Assembly: GCA_035353335.1 (NCBI GenBank)
Contig: DAOPZJ010000015.1
Location: forward strand, 1-48,519
Length of the DNA stretch: 48,519 nt
From: Oscillospiraceae bacterium
Lineage (GTDB): Bacteria > Bacillota > Clostridia > Oscillospirales > JAKOTC01
Reading direction: 5' to 3'
The notes beneath the pieces are model-generated. The model worked only from the letters and a program-made list of their open reading frames with translations. It had not been told where the DNA came from and made no database searches. How positions within the stretch are numbered: position 1 is the first letter of the stretch; each line of letters begins with the position of its first letter. Positions 23,885-31,979 of this stretch are shown here, piece by piece. The position numbers were made by a program, and so were the translations under genes.

Positions 23885-25504
23885 ATGGGTTCCGAAACGA
23901 TCAAAAAAAGGACTGCGTCCGAAAGCGAAGCGACCCGGAAGGATACCGGCTCCCGGACTCATCACTTCCGAAAATACCCGGTGAAGACCGTTATCGCTCT
24001 TGCCGTGGATTCCCTGCTCGTTTTGTCGGCTGCCGCGATCGGCGGCGTTTCTTATTACAAATCCAACAACGGAACCGGAGCCCGGCAGCCCCGCAGAACC
24101 ACGATCGGAACCAGCGCGCAAAACGAGGATGTTCTGCTGACCCTGCACGAATCGGTTTCCGACGATTACACAACCGCTTATATCTTCTCGGTCCAAAGCC
24201 TGACCGATGCCGGAAAATCTCTTTTAAACGCCAATACGTTCGACCCTGACGCATGTCGGGCGGTGTTTGAGCCGGCCGATGCGGAAGAACCCGCTTTAGA
24301 GACGCTTGCGAACACCGAACCCGCTGCCATCGCCGATGAAAAAACACCGCTCGCCCAAAACATCGATTCCCGTTCCTATACGCTTGAGATACTCTCCCCT
24401 TCCGGTGATTCCGTTGAATTAAATATCGGCCTCCGTCGGAAAGGCCTGATTGATGATGCGGAAAACAGCGCGGTTTTCGCAATCCGCCCCATTGCCGCGA
24501 AAGGTGAAGAAAACCGCGAATTCTATTCGCTGGACATCATCGGCGACGCGCCGCAGCAGCTTTCATTGACCTTTGACGGACTTGAAATTCCGCTGTCAAA
24601 AGCGACGGCGCGCAATTCCGGGATTGAAATCGGCATCGGCGGCTGCCTGCGGGATTACTTTCAAACCGAGGGAAAATCCGCTCAGACGACGTCCGATTAT
24701 CCTGACGATGCGGTGCTGACCCCGCTTGGGCTGTATGTGAACGGCGGGAACCAAGCGGCCTTCTTTTACGATCATGCGAAACTGGTTTTTAATGACGGCA
24801 GCGAAGTCGGATTAAACCGGCTGTCACAAGCCGAAAAAGAATATTGCCCTTCCTTCTTTGCCGACGCGGATGATTCTCTTTCGGTCTTTCTTTTCAAAGA
24901 TTTAGTAGATAATTCCTCCCTGAAGTCACTGGTGTTTTTCGACGAGGTTGAAATCCCGACAGACGGCGGGACACCGTTTGTCCGCTCAACCGGCCGAAAG
25001 CTGAAGACCTCTTCGGATACGGACGTTGTTTGGACCGGTGTTCAGCGGCTTCGGGATTATATTGCCGAGGCCTGTCCGGTCCCGGTTGGCGTTCAGGGCT
25101 CTGCTTCGGAAAACGCCTGGTCAAATGTCAAATACGGTGGTAAGGACACGCTGTGTTTTGATGTCGTATCCGATTTGGATGCCGATAAGGCCGACCGCTT
25201 CTTCATCTCGTATACCGAAATTTCCGGTTTGGCGCTTGAACAGGAAGCACGCGCCATGATCGAGAAATGCAATACGGAACAGCGCGCCGCCGGAATTCCC
25301 CGTACGTTGTCATTTAAGATCATCAAAACGGGCAAACTTGTCGGCAACCAATTGATTGCCGTGGATTGCGGTGAGACGGCGCCCGGATACACAAAGCGCT
25401 GCATATTCGCCATTTACGGCAACCGGCTTGTCACCGTTCAATATGACAGTTTCAAAGACGGCGCCGCTTATCAGGCGTTTGACGAACTGTTGAAATTGTT
25501 TTAA
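23885..25504 (+). CDS. DUF4179-like membrane protein, paralogue without an adjacent sigma gene
   Basis: A 539-residue single-pass protein closely related to the 20917-22563 product over its whole outer part (for example GTSAQNEDVLLTLHESVSDDYTTAYIFSVQSL and the shared C-terminal KRCIFA segment). Its cytoplasmic N-terminus is different: about 33 basic residues (GSETIKKRTASESEATRKDTGS) before a helix at about 34-58 that contains an Asp in the middle (VIALAVDSLLVLSAAAIGG). A GGGAGGTGG site lies 8 bp before the ATG. No sigma gene precedes it. It may have become a sensor for another partner, compete with the first copy for ligand, or be in early decay. Confidence 0.78.
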   Translation: MGSETIKKRTASESEATRKDTGSRTHHFRKYPVKTVIALAVDSLLVLSAAAIGGVSYYKSNNGTGARQPRRTTIGTSAQNEDVLLTLHESVSDDYTTAYIFSVQSLTDAGKSLLNANTFDPDACRAVFEPADAEEPALETLANTEPAAIADEKTPLAQNIDSRSYTLEILSPSGDSVELNIGLRRKGLIDDAENSAVFAIRPIAAKGEENREFYSLDIIGDAPQQLSLTFDGLEIPLSKATARNSGIEIGIGGCLRDYFQTEGKSAQTTSDYPDDAVLTPLGLYVNGGNQAAFFYDHAKLVFNDGSEVGLNRLSQAEKEYCPSFFADADDSLSVFLFKDLVDNSSLKSLVFFDEVEIPTDGGTPFVRSTGRKLKTSSDTDVVWTGVQRLRDYIAEACPVPVGVQGSASENAWSNVKYGGKDTLCFDVVSDLDADKADRFFISYTEISGLALEQEARAMIEKCNTEQRAAGIPRTLSFKIIKTGKLVGNQLIAVDCGETAPGYTKRCIFAIYGNRLVTVQYDSFKDGAAYQAFDELLKLF

Positions 25505-25611
25505 ATTCGGCAATTTCATTCAGATCCTCACGATATGCATTTTCTTTGTCCGAATATCATCACAAACGGTGATTAACATCCATAATTTTGTATATAAATA
25601 TGCGGTTTCCC

Positions 25612-25639
25612 TTGACAAAACCTCTTTTTCTTGTATAAT
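25612..25639 (+). promoter_or_regulatory. Sigma-A promoter of the greA-lysS operon
   Basis: Perfect TTGACA (25612-25617) and perfect TATAAT (25634-25639) with a 16-bp spacer. The predicted transcript begins near 25646, giving a leader of about 220 bases before greA. No clear terminator separates this region from the end of the 23885-25504 gene. Confidence 0.85.
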
Positions 25640-25645
25640 GGTTAA

Positions 25646-25820
25646 AACGCCTCCGAAACAGGGGCGTTCAGCATTCACAAGAACGTGAATGTTTAAAAAG
25701 AATGATCCTTACGGTTCATTCTTTTGATGTTTATATGAGAACGTTTTCAGGTCCGATACATAAAACGTCCCATACGGCATATGATTGGTCGCATGCGAAA
25801 GATCATTGCGGACGATCCGC
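25646..25820 (+). promoter_or_regulatory. Structured 5' leader of greA with a 12-codon ORF
   Basis: Five hairpins stand in a row: 25646-25668 (8-bp stem), 25672-25691 (CATTCAC/GTGAATG), 25696-25725 (10-bp stem AAAAGAATGA/TCATTCTTTT plus two more pairs, one T-T mismatch), 25741-25768 (ACGTTTT/AAAACGT) and 25808-25820 (GCGGA/TCCGC). The third hairpin coincides with the codons of a tiny ORF, ATG at 25689 to TGA at 25725-25727, encoding MFKKNDPYGSFF. Its ATG lies in the second stem. No good ribosome binding site precedes it. The layout resembles attenuator leaders, but no known riboswitch or T-box signature was recognised. Confidence 0.5.
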
Positions 25821-25864
25821 CGCACAAACCGCCTAATTTTTTCCGAAGAGAGAGGTAGTCGTAC

Positions 25865-26338
25865 ATGGAAAAACAAACCGTCCTCACCAACGAGGGACTG
25901 GCAAAACTCAACGAAGAACTCACACAACTCAGAACCGTCACCCGAAAAGAAGTCGCGGAACGCCTTAAAATCGCCCGCGGCTACGGCGATCTCTCCGAAA
26001 ACAGCGAGTATGACGAAGCGAAAAACGAACAGGCCAAAGTCGAGGCGCGAATTCTCGAACTCGAGACCATCATCACCAAAGCCAAGGTCGTCAGCCGCAG
26101 CGACATCAACAGCAATGCCGTCGGCATCGGCTCCCATGTGCTGCTGCTCGACACCGAGTATAACGAGGAGATGGACGTCTTTTTGGTCGGGAGCAGCGAA
26201 TCCGATCCGGACGGCAACCGTATCTCCAACGAATCCCCGATCGGCGAGGCCATTCTTGGCCGTAAAGTCGGCGATACCGTTGAAGCCGTCACCCCATCCG
26301 GGACTCTGAAATTTAAAATTTTAAAAATTCTCGAATAA
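25865..26338 (+). CDS. greA: Transcription elongation factor GreA
   Basis: A 157-residue factor that rescues backtracked RNA polymerase by stimulating transcript cleavage. The N-terminal coiled coil covers residues 1-75, with the acidic tip GDLSENSEYDEAKNEQ near 40-55, whose acidic residues reach the polymerase active site. The C-terminal FKBP-like domain ends with SPIGEAILGRKVGDTVEAVTPSGTLKFKILKI, the standard GreA ending. Length is typical. It is preceded by a long structured leader and followed after 43 bp by lysS, a pairing common in Firmicutes. Confidence 0.97.
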   Translation: MEKQTVLTNEGLAKLNEELTQLRTVTRKEVAERLKIARGYGDLSENSEYDEAKNEQAKVEARILELETIITKAKVVSRSDINSNAVGIGSHVLLLDTEYNEEMDVFLVGSSESDPDGNRISNESPIGEAILGRKVGDTVEAVTPSGTLKFKILKILE

Positions 26339-26381
26339 GAGTTCCCTCCCGTTTAAAAAACAGCATAGGAATGAAAAAATA

Positions 26382-27872
26382 ATGGAAACAGGAAACGAAA
26401 ACGCCCTTCAGCCCGAACTCTCCGAAATTCTACAAATCCGGCGCGACAAGCTCACGGCCCTTCGGGCTGCGGGCAATAATCCGTTTGAGATCACCGTCTT
26501 TGACCGTAAAAACACCGCCGCCGAGATCATCGGGGATTTTGAAAAATATGAAAACCAAACCGTCAGCGTCGCGGGCAGAATGATGTCGTGGCGCGATATG
26601 GGTAAGGCCTGCTTCATGGACCTTCAGGACACGAGCGGCAAAATCCAGCTCTATATCAAAATCGACGAGGTGGGCGAAGAGACCTATGCGGGAATGAAAA
26701 ACTGGGACATCGGGGATATCCTCGGCGTTGTCGGCTATGTTTTCCGTACCCGCCGCGGCGAGATTTCGATTCACGCCCATCAGGTGACCCTGCTTTCCAA
26801 ATCCCTGCTCCCGCTCCCCGAAAAATTCCACGGTCTGACCGACACCGATCTGCGTTATCGCCAGCGGTATGTCGATCTCATCGTCAATCCCGAGGTCAAG
26901 GACACGTTTTATAAGCGCAGCAAGATCCTCTCGCTGATCCGCAAATTCCTCGACGCGAAGGGCTATCTCGAGGTCGACACCCCGGTGCTGCACACGCTCG
27001 AAACCGGCGCCGCGGCCCGTCCGTTCAAGACCCACCACAACACCCTCGACATCGATATGTATCTGCGCATCGAGACCGAACTCTACTTAAAGCGCCTGAT
27101 CGTCGGCGGCATCGACAAGGTCTATGAAGTCGGCCGCATCTTCCGCAACGAGGGGATGGACACCCGCCACAACCCCGAATTCACTTCCGTCGAGCTCTAC
27201 GAGGCCTACACCGACTTTCACGGCATGATGGATATCGTCGAAGAACTCTATATCTATCTGGCCAAAGAGGTCTGCGGCACCGCCGAACTCACTTATCAGG
27301 GCAAACAGATCCGCATGGACGGCCCGTGGCCCCGCGTCACGATGGCGGATGCGGTCAGGCAGTATTCCGGCGTCGATTATTACGACTGGAAGTCCGACGA
27401 AGACGCGCAAGCCGCCGCAAAGGCAAAGAACGTCCATTATGATAAAAACGCCTGCACCAAGGGCGATATCCTCGCGGCTTTCTTCGATGAATTTGTCGAG
27501 GCAAACCTCATCCAGCCCACTTTTATCTATGATTATCCGGTCGCCATTTCTCCGCTTGCGAAGCGCAGACCGGACGATCCCGAATTCACCGAGCGTTTCG
27601 AATTTTTTATCAACGGCGGCGAGATGGGCAACGCCTTCTCGGAATTAAACGACCCGATCGACCAGCGGGCGCGTTTTGAGCGTCAGGCCGCGGAACGCCG
27701 CAGGCAGGGCGCGAACGCGCAGGTCGACGAGGATTTTTTGACCGCAATGGAATACGGAATGCCGCCGACGGGCGGGCTCGGCTTCGGGCTCGACCGGCTG
27801 GTGATGCTGCTCACCGACAGCGCGTCGATCCGGGACGTGCTGTTGTTCCCCACCATGAAGCCGGAACTTTAA
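26382..27872 (+). CDS. lysS: Lysyl-tRNA synthetase, class II
   Basis: A 496-residue cytoplasmic class II synthetase. The N-terminal OB-fold anticodon-binding domain (about 60-145, VSVAGRMMSWRDMGKACFMDLQDTSGKIQLY) is followed by the catalytic domain. Motif 2 is YEVGRIFRNEGMDTRHNPEFTSVE and motif 3 is GGLGFGLDRLVMLLT near the C-terminus. The lysine-binding region PVAISPLAKRRPDDPEFTERFE is present. It has no class I HIGH/KMSKS motifs. It is cotranscribed with greA. Confidence 0.98.
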   Translation: METGNENALQPELSEILQIRRDKLTALRAAGNNPFEITVFDRKNTAAEIIGDFEKYENQTVSVAGRMMSWRDMGKACFMDLQDTSGKIQLYIKIDEVGEETYAGMKNWDIGDILGVVGYVFRTRRGEISIHAHQVTLLSKSLLPLPEKFHGLTDTDLRYRQRYVDLIVNPEVKDTFYKRSKILSLIRKFLDAKGYLEVDTPVLHTLETGAAARPFKTHHNTLDIDMYLRIETELYLKRLIVGGIDKVYEVGRIFRNEGMDTRHNPEFTSVELYEAYTDFHGMMDIVEELYIYLAKEVCGTAELTYQGKQIRMDGPWPRVTMADAVRQYSGVDYYDWKSDEDAQAAAKAKNVHYDKNACTKGDILAAFFDEFVEANLIQPTFIYDYPVAISPLAKRRPDDPEFTERFEFFINGGEMGNAFSELNDPIDQRARFERQAAERRRQGANAQVDEDFLTAMEYGMPPTGGLGFGLDRLVMLLTDSASIRDVLLFPTMKPEL

Positions 27873-27940
27873 TTGCAGGCCTTAGCTGCCGCAATACGGA
27901 CATAGCGTTCCTTGGGGACGCCGGAAGGGAGACCTTTCAT

Positions 27941-28720
27941 ATGTCGAGAAAACTCACGTCGCAGGAATCGGCCGGCCCGACGCTTGAACACCTCGAATAC
28001 ACGCCTTTGACGCCCGGGCAGAAGTTTGGCGAGTTTTTTGCTGACCACTGGAAACTGATTGCCATCCTTGCGCTGGCTGTTATCGGCGCAATCGTGGGAT
28101 TTGCCCAATTGACCAAAGAACCGGTTCCCGACGTCAAGGTGCTTTTTTTATCTTCGTCCTATGTTCTGCCTGAAAAAACCGCCGAAAAGCTTGAAGGTCT
28201 GCTGGTGCCCTATACGCCGGATGCCAATAAAGATTCGGCGCAGTACGCAAAAGTCTATTCCTGTTACTTCGATAAAGGCAATACCGGTTCGAATCCCAAA
28301 GAAACCGCTTTGGCCGCGCAGCTGCTTGCCGACGACACCTGCTATGTGATCTTTGCCGATCCCGACGCCTATGCGTGGCTCGCCGAAAACGGCTATGTCT
28401 CCAAATTGGGAGATTTCATTACCAACCGCCCGGATATCGAACCGGACGCGCTCGGTTTTAAAATTTCGGATTCAAATATATTCGGTTATGTCAATAACGG
28501 GACTTTCGCTTTCGCGGGAGATGATTTCGGACTCTCCAACGCGTTCGCCGATTATCAGGTGATTTTTAAAACAGGGGCTTATAACGAGCTGACCGGTGAT
28601 TCTCTGACTGCCCTGCAATCCTCCGTCGTGTTTTATAAGGGTGTCGCCGCAACCGTATTCACCTCTTCTTCATCCGGGTCCGCACCCTCGGAAACATCTT
28701 TTGTCATCGGGGTAGATTGA
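27941..28720 (+). CDS. Single-pass membrane protein of unknown function (copy 1 of a pair)
   Basis: A 259-residue protein: about 45 cytoplasmic residues (SRKLTSQESAGPTLEHLEYTPL), a membrane helix at about 46-66 (LIAILALAVIGAIVGFAQL), then an outer domain (VKVLFLSSSYVLPEKTAEKLEGLLVPY ... AAQLLADDTCYVIFADPDAYAWLAENGYV). The outer part looks like an alpha/beta fold and is followed by a low-complexity Ser-rich end. GGGAGA lies 10 bp before the ATG. The next gene starts 1 bp after its stop, shares the start residues RKLTS and the same layout, and is a diverged paralogue. Not recognised as a named family. Confidence 0.7.
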   Translation: MSRKLTSQESAGPTLEHLEYTPLTPGQKFGEFFADHWKLIAILALAVIGAIVGFAQLTKEPVPDVKVLFLSSSYVLPEKTAEKLEGLLVPYTPDANKDSAQYAKVYSCYFDKGNTGSNPKETALAAQLLADDTCYVIFADPDAYAWLAENGYVSKLGDFITNRPDIEPDALGFKISDSNIFGYVNNGTFAFAGDDFGLSNAFADYQVIFKTGAYNELTGDSLTALQSSVVFYKGVAATVFTSSSSGSAPSETSFVIGVD

Positions 28721-28721
28721 A

Positions 28722-29420
28722 ATGGCAAGAAAACTCACTTCAAAAGAACAGAGCGATCCCGTTTTTACCCCCATCCGCACAAAAGCGGAGGTCGGACGGT
28801 GGGAGCGCTTTTCGGATTTCTGGTCGGAATTCCGCTGGCTGGTGATCCTGGGCATCGCGGTTCTTTTAATTATCATCTATGCGGTTTTTTCGGTTTTCAG
28901 CAAAACTCCGGATCTGACGCTTTGCATTGTCACGACCGGCACCGCCGCAGACGCCGAACTCGGCGACCGGCTTGTCAAGGAACTGACGCCTTATGCCATG
29001 GATATGAACGGTGACGGCAAGGTTCTGCTCGTCACAGAATACTGCACCATCGGTTCTTCCGGAGCGACGGAAGCGGCTTTTGAACTGGATATCGCCGGAG
29101 GCAAAAAATTCGCGGTTCTCAGCAGCCCCGAGGCGACAAAATACCTCGCCGAACACAATCTGGACGAACCGATGACCTCGTTCTCCGACAAACTGCCCGC
29201 GGGAACCGTCGGCGTTAAAGTCGGGCAGCTCGATGTTTTCGAGAAAGATCTCGCATTGTACGACGACCTCGAGGGCTGGACCTTTTTAATGCGCAGCTAT
29301 TCGGCAGAAGGGCTAAATAAAGCAAGGGAAACCAAGACCGAGCAGGCCTCCGCGTTTCATTTTTATGTATGGCTCCTGAATAATTGGAACGGCGAACTTC
29401 CGGGCGCCGTCAGTCAATAA
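28722..29420 (+). CDS. Single-pass membrane protein of unknown function (copy 2 of a pair)
   Basis: A 232-residue protein with the same plan as the preceding gene: a cytoplasmic segment beginning ARKLTSKEQSDPVFTPI, a membrane helix at about 44-64 (LVILGIAVLLIIIYAVFSVF), and an outer alpha/beta domain (LTLCIVTTGTAADAELGDRLVKELTPY ... GGKKFAVLSSPEATKYLAEHNLDEPM). It starts 1 bp after the stop of copy 1, so the two are translationally coupled and could form a heterodimer. The C-terminus FHFYVWLLNNWNGELPG is aromatic. No named family recognised. Confidence 0.7.
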   Translation: MARKLTSKEQSDPVFTPIRTKAEVGRWERFSDFWSEFRWLVILGIAVLLIIIYAVFSVFSKTPDLTLCIVTTGTAADAELGDRLVKELTPYAMDMNGDGKVLLVTEYCTIGSSGATEAAFELDIAGGKKFAVLSSPEATKYLAEHNLDEPMTSFSDKLPAGTVGVKVGQLDVFEKDLALYDDLEGWTFLMRSYSAEGLNKARETKTEQASAFHFYVWLLNNWNGELPGAVSQ

Positions 29421-29452
29421 AAAACAGACAGAAAACAAAAGGAAATCAGACT

Positions 29453-30631
29453 ATGAATTACCGTCTCAGCGAGAGCTTTAAAAACCTCAGGCCGTCGGCC
29501 ATCCGTGAGATTTTAAAACATACCTCCGGCACCGACGTCATTCCGTTTGCCGCCGGAAACCCGTCTCCGGAGGCCTTTCCGACCGAGGATATCCGACGCA
29601 TCATCAACGAGATCACAAAAAGGCCTCCCGCGGCTTTTTTGCAATACGGCATCAGCGAGGGTTATGCGCCGCTGCGCGACTATCTGAAAGCCGATCTGAC
29701 CGCAAAGGGGCTGAAGTCCGATTCCGACGATCTGATCATCGTCTCGGGCGCGCAGCAGGGCATTGATCTCTCGGCGCAGATTTTTTGCAATGCGGGAGAC
29801 GTGATTCTTTGCGAGGACCCGTCCTTTATCGGTTCCTTGAACGCCTTCCGCTCCCACGGCATCAAACTCGCGGGAATTCCGATGGAAAACGACGGGCTGG
29901 ATCTCGCAGCGCTGGAAAAGGCGATGAAAACACCGGAAGCGAAGCTTTTATATGTGATACCGAATTTTCAAAATCCTTCGGGCACTTCGACTTCATGGGA
30001 AAAGCGCATAAAAATTTATGAACTCGCGAAGAAACACGGAATCGTCATATTGGAGGACAACCCCTACGGCGACCTGCGGTTTGCCGGCGAGGAGATCCCG
30101 ACCATCAAATCCCTTGACCGGGACGGCCTTGTGATCTACTGCGGCAGCTTCTCCAAACTGATCGCGCCCGGCATCCGCGTCGGTTATCTGCTTGCCGACG
30201 CCGAGTTGATTGCCAAACTGACCGTCGCCAAACAGGCCTCCGATGTACATACCAACCTGCTGGCCCAGATTCTCGTCCACGAGTTCATCAGCACCTGTGA
30301 CCTCCCCGCGCACACGAAAAAAATGCAGTCCCTTTACCGGCATAAATATAACCTGATGGCGCGCGGGCTCGAAGAAAACGTCCCCGGCACCGTGCGGTTC
30401 ACCAAACCCGAGGGCGGCTTGTTCGTCTTTGGTTATCTGCCCGAAACGATGGATATGATGGGCGTCGTCAGGGCCTGCATCGACCGGAAACTCGCCATCG
30501 TGCCCGGCTCCGCGTTCTCGGTCGACCTTCAAAAACCGGCACACACGATCCGCCTCAACTTTTCGACCCCCTCCGACGAACAGATTGTCCGCGGCTGCGA
30601 GATCTTAGGCAATGTGATAAAAGCATTGTAA
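29453..30631 (+). CDS. PLP-dependent aminotransferase (class I/II, 2-aminoadipate/MocR-domain type)
   Basis: A 392-residue cytoplasmic fold-type I aminotransferase. The ATG at 29453 is chosen because GGAAA stands before it and because it starts at a normal YRLSESFKNLRPSAIREIL. The PLP lysine is in SGSFSKLIAPGIRVGYL (about residue 240), and the substrate-binding arginine is probably in HTIRLNFSTPSDEQI at the C-terminus. It resembles LysN/2-aminoadipate and aromatic transaminases without the GntR domain. The natural substrate cannot be told from the sequence; it lies between the paired membrane proteins and trpS. Confidence 0.88.
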   Translation: MNYRLSESFKNLRPSAIREILKHTSGTDVIPFAAGNPSPEAFPTEDIRRIINEITKRPPAAFLQYGISEGYAPLRDYLKADLTAKGLKSDSDDLIIVSGAQQGIDLSAQIFCNAGDVILCEDPSFIGSLNAFRSHGIKLAGIPMENDGLDLAALEKAMKTPEAKLLYVIPNFQNPSGTSTSWEKRIKIYELAKKHGIVILEDNPYGDLRFAGEEIPTIKSLDRDGLVIYCGSFSKLIAPGIRVGYLLADAELIAKLTVAKQASDVHTNLLAQILVHEFISTCDLPAHTKKMQSLYRHKYNLMARGLEENVPGTVRFTKPEGGLFVFGYLPETMDMMGVVRACIDRKLAIVPGSAFSVDLQKPAHTIRLNFSTPSDEQIVRGCEILGNVIKAL

Positions 30632-30660
30632 CCCATTTTGGAGATCAAGACCTCTGAACT

Positions 30661-30716
30661 TGCCTTTCTTGTTAAAGGGAGGGGAACCACCGAAGTGGCG
30701 GTGGGATTCATCCCTG
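30661..30716 (+). repeat. Intergenic repeat, copy 1
   Basis: CTTGTTAAAGGGAGGGGAAC followed by CACCGAAGTGGCGGTGGGATTC fills the gap between the aminotransferase and trpS. A longer copy lies at 31773-31872 (CTTGTCAAAGGGA ... GCGGTGGTAGGATTC), and a shorter related piece may be at 15800-15822. Repeats with this consensus are common between genes in Clostridia. Confidence 0.55.
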
Positions 30717-30761
30717 CGGGGGAATTTTTGAATTAACCTACGATAAGGACGATCGATCACC

Positions 30762-31766
30762 ATGGAAAACGAAGCCAGAAAACGCATTTTCTCGGGCATC
30801 AAGCCGACCGGCGAACTGCATCTCGGCAGCTATCTCGGCGCAATCAAGAACTGGGCCTCTCTTCAGGACGAATACGACTGCGTCTACTGCATCGTCGATA
30901 TGCACGCCGTCACCGTCCGTCAGGACCCGGCGACGCTGCGCAAAAGGTCGCTGAGCCTGCTCGCGCAGTATATCGCCTGCGGCCTCGACCCGAATAAAAA
31001 CATCATGTTCATCCAGAGCCACGTCCCGGCGCACGCCGAACTGGCCTGGGTATTGAATTGTTTCACCATGGTCGGCGAACTCAATCGCATGACCCAATTC
31101 AAAGACAAATCCAAAAAGAATAAAGACAACATCAATGCCGGGCTTTACGATTATCCGGTTTTGATGGCGTCGGATATTTTGCTGTATCAGGCCAATCTCG
31201 TCCCGGTCGGAGATGACCAGAAGCAGCACGTCGAACTCTGCCGCGACGTTGCGGGGCGTTTCAACGGCGTCTACGGCGACGTCTTCACGATTCCGGAGCC
31301 GTTCATCCCGAAAATCGGCGCGCGCATCATGAGCTTGTCCGACCCGGAGAGCAAGATGAGCAAGTCCGAAGAGGACCCGGCGGGAACCGTCGATTTGATG
31401 GACGAGCCGAACATCATTTTGTCGAAATTCAAAAAAGCGGTCACCGACAGCGAGACCTGCGTCAAATATGACCCGAAGAATAAAAAAGGCATCTCCAATC
31501 TGATGAGCATTTACAGCGCATCGACCGGAAAGACCTTCAAAGAAATTGAAGCCGAATTCGAGGGCAAAGGCTACGGCGTGTTCAAGCCGGCGGTCGGCGA
31601 AGCGGTGGTCGAACTGCTGCGCCCGATCCGCGCAAAGGCCGGGCAGCTGCTCTCCGACAAGGCCTATCTCGAGAGCATCTACAAAGACGGCGCGCAAAAA
31701 GCCTCCGTCCTCGCTGCCCGAACTTTATCCAAGGTCTATAAAAAAGTCGGCTTCGTGGCAAAATAA
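30762..31766 (+). CDS. trpS: Tryptophanyl-tRNA synthetase
   Basis: A 334-residue class I synthetase. The HIGH-like signature is in SGIKPTGELHLGSYLGAIKNW near the start, and the KMSKS signature is in DPESKMSKSEEDP (about residue 195). The Trp-binding segments QSHVPAHAELAWVLNCFTMVGELNRMTQFKDK and DILLYQANLVPVGDDQKQHVELCRDVA are present. Length and order match bacterial TrpRS. No T-box was recognised in the 130 bp before it, which hold a repeat instead. It stands close to lysS but is separated from it by three other genes. Confidence 0.98.
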   Translation: MENEARKRIFSGIKPTGELHLGSYLGAIKNWASLQDEYDCVYCIVDMHAVTVRQDPATLRKRSLSLLAQYIACGLDPNKNIMFIQSHVPAHAELAWVLNCFTMVGELNRMTQFKDKSKKNKDNINAGLYDYPVLMASDILLYQANLVPVGDDQKQHVELCRDVAGRFNGVYGDVFTIPEPFIPKIGARIMSLSDPESKMSKSEEDPAGTVDLMDEPNIILSKFKKAVTDSETCVKYDPKNKKGISNLMSIYSASTGKTFKEIEAEFEGKGYGVFKPAVGEAVVELLRPIRAKAGQLLSDKAYLESIYKDGAQKASVLAARTLSKVYKKVGFVAK

Positions 31767-31772
31767 TCTCTT

Positions 31773-31872
31773 TACCTCCCTTGTCAAAGGGAATGGGGGA
31801 AGGAGTTCGCTTTACGAACTCCCTGATGAATTGCAATGCAATTCATTTTCCCCTGCAGCGGTGGTAGGATTC
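31773..31872. repeat. Intergenic repeat, copy 2, with nested palindromes
   Basis: Begins TACCTCCCTTGTCAAAGGGA and ends GCGGTGGTAGGATTC, as in the copy at 30661-30716. Inside it are two further perfect palindromes, GGAGTTCG/CGAACTCC and GAATTGCAATGCAATTC, that are absent from the shorter copy. It lies just after the trpS stop and may serve as a terminator between convergent trpS and the 31980-32468 gene. Confidence 0.6.
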
Positions 31873-31979
31873 TCGGATTCCTTTGTTTTTTAGTAAAATG
31901 ACATTCCAATCGGCTTTTTCCGAAGGGTATGCCACTTTAAACTTTAAATTTTTCACTTTATCCTAAGTTAATTATTGTT

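Noticed and set aside
25612..25864. T-box or known riboswitch before greA-lysS
   Set aside because: No T-box core sequence or specifier arrangement was found and no riboswitch consensus was recognised; the hairpins are reported as an unnamed leader.
28280..28310. GGTTCGAATCCC, like the T-loop of a tRNA
   Set aside because: It is inside a coding region and no acceptor, D or anticodon stems can be formed around it.
30738..31697. Minus-strand open frame of 319 codons opposite trpS
   Set aside because: Antisense to a complete trpS with both class I motifs; no ribosome binding site or recognisable domain.
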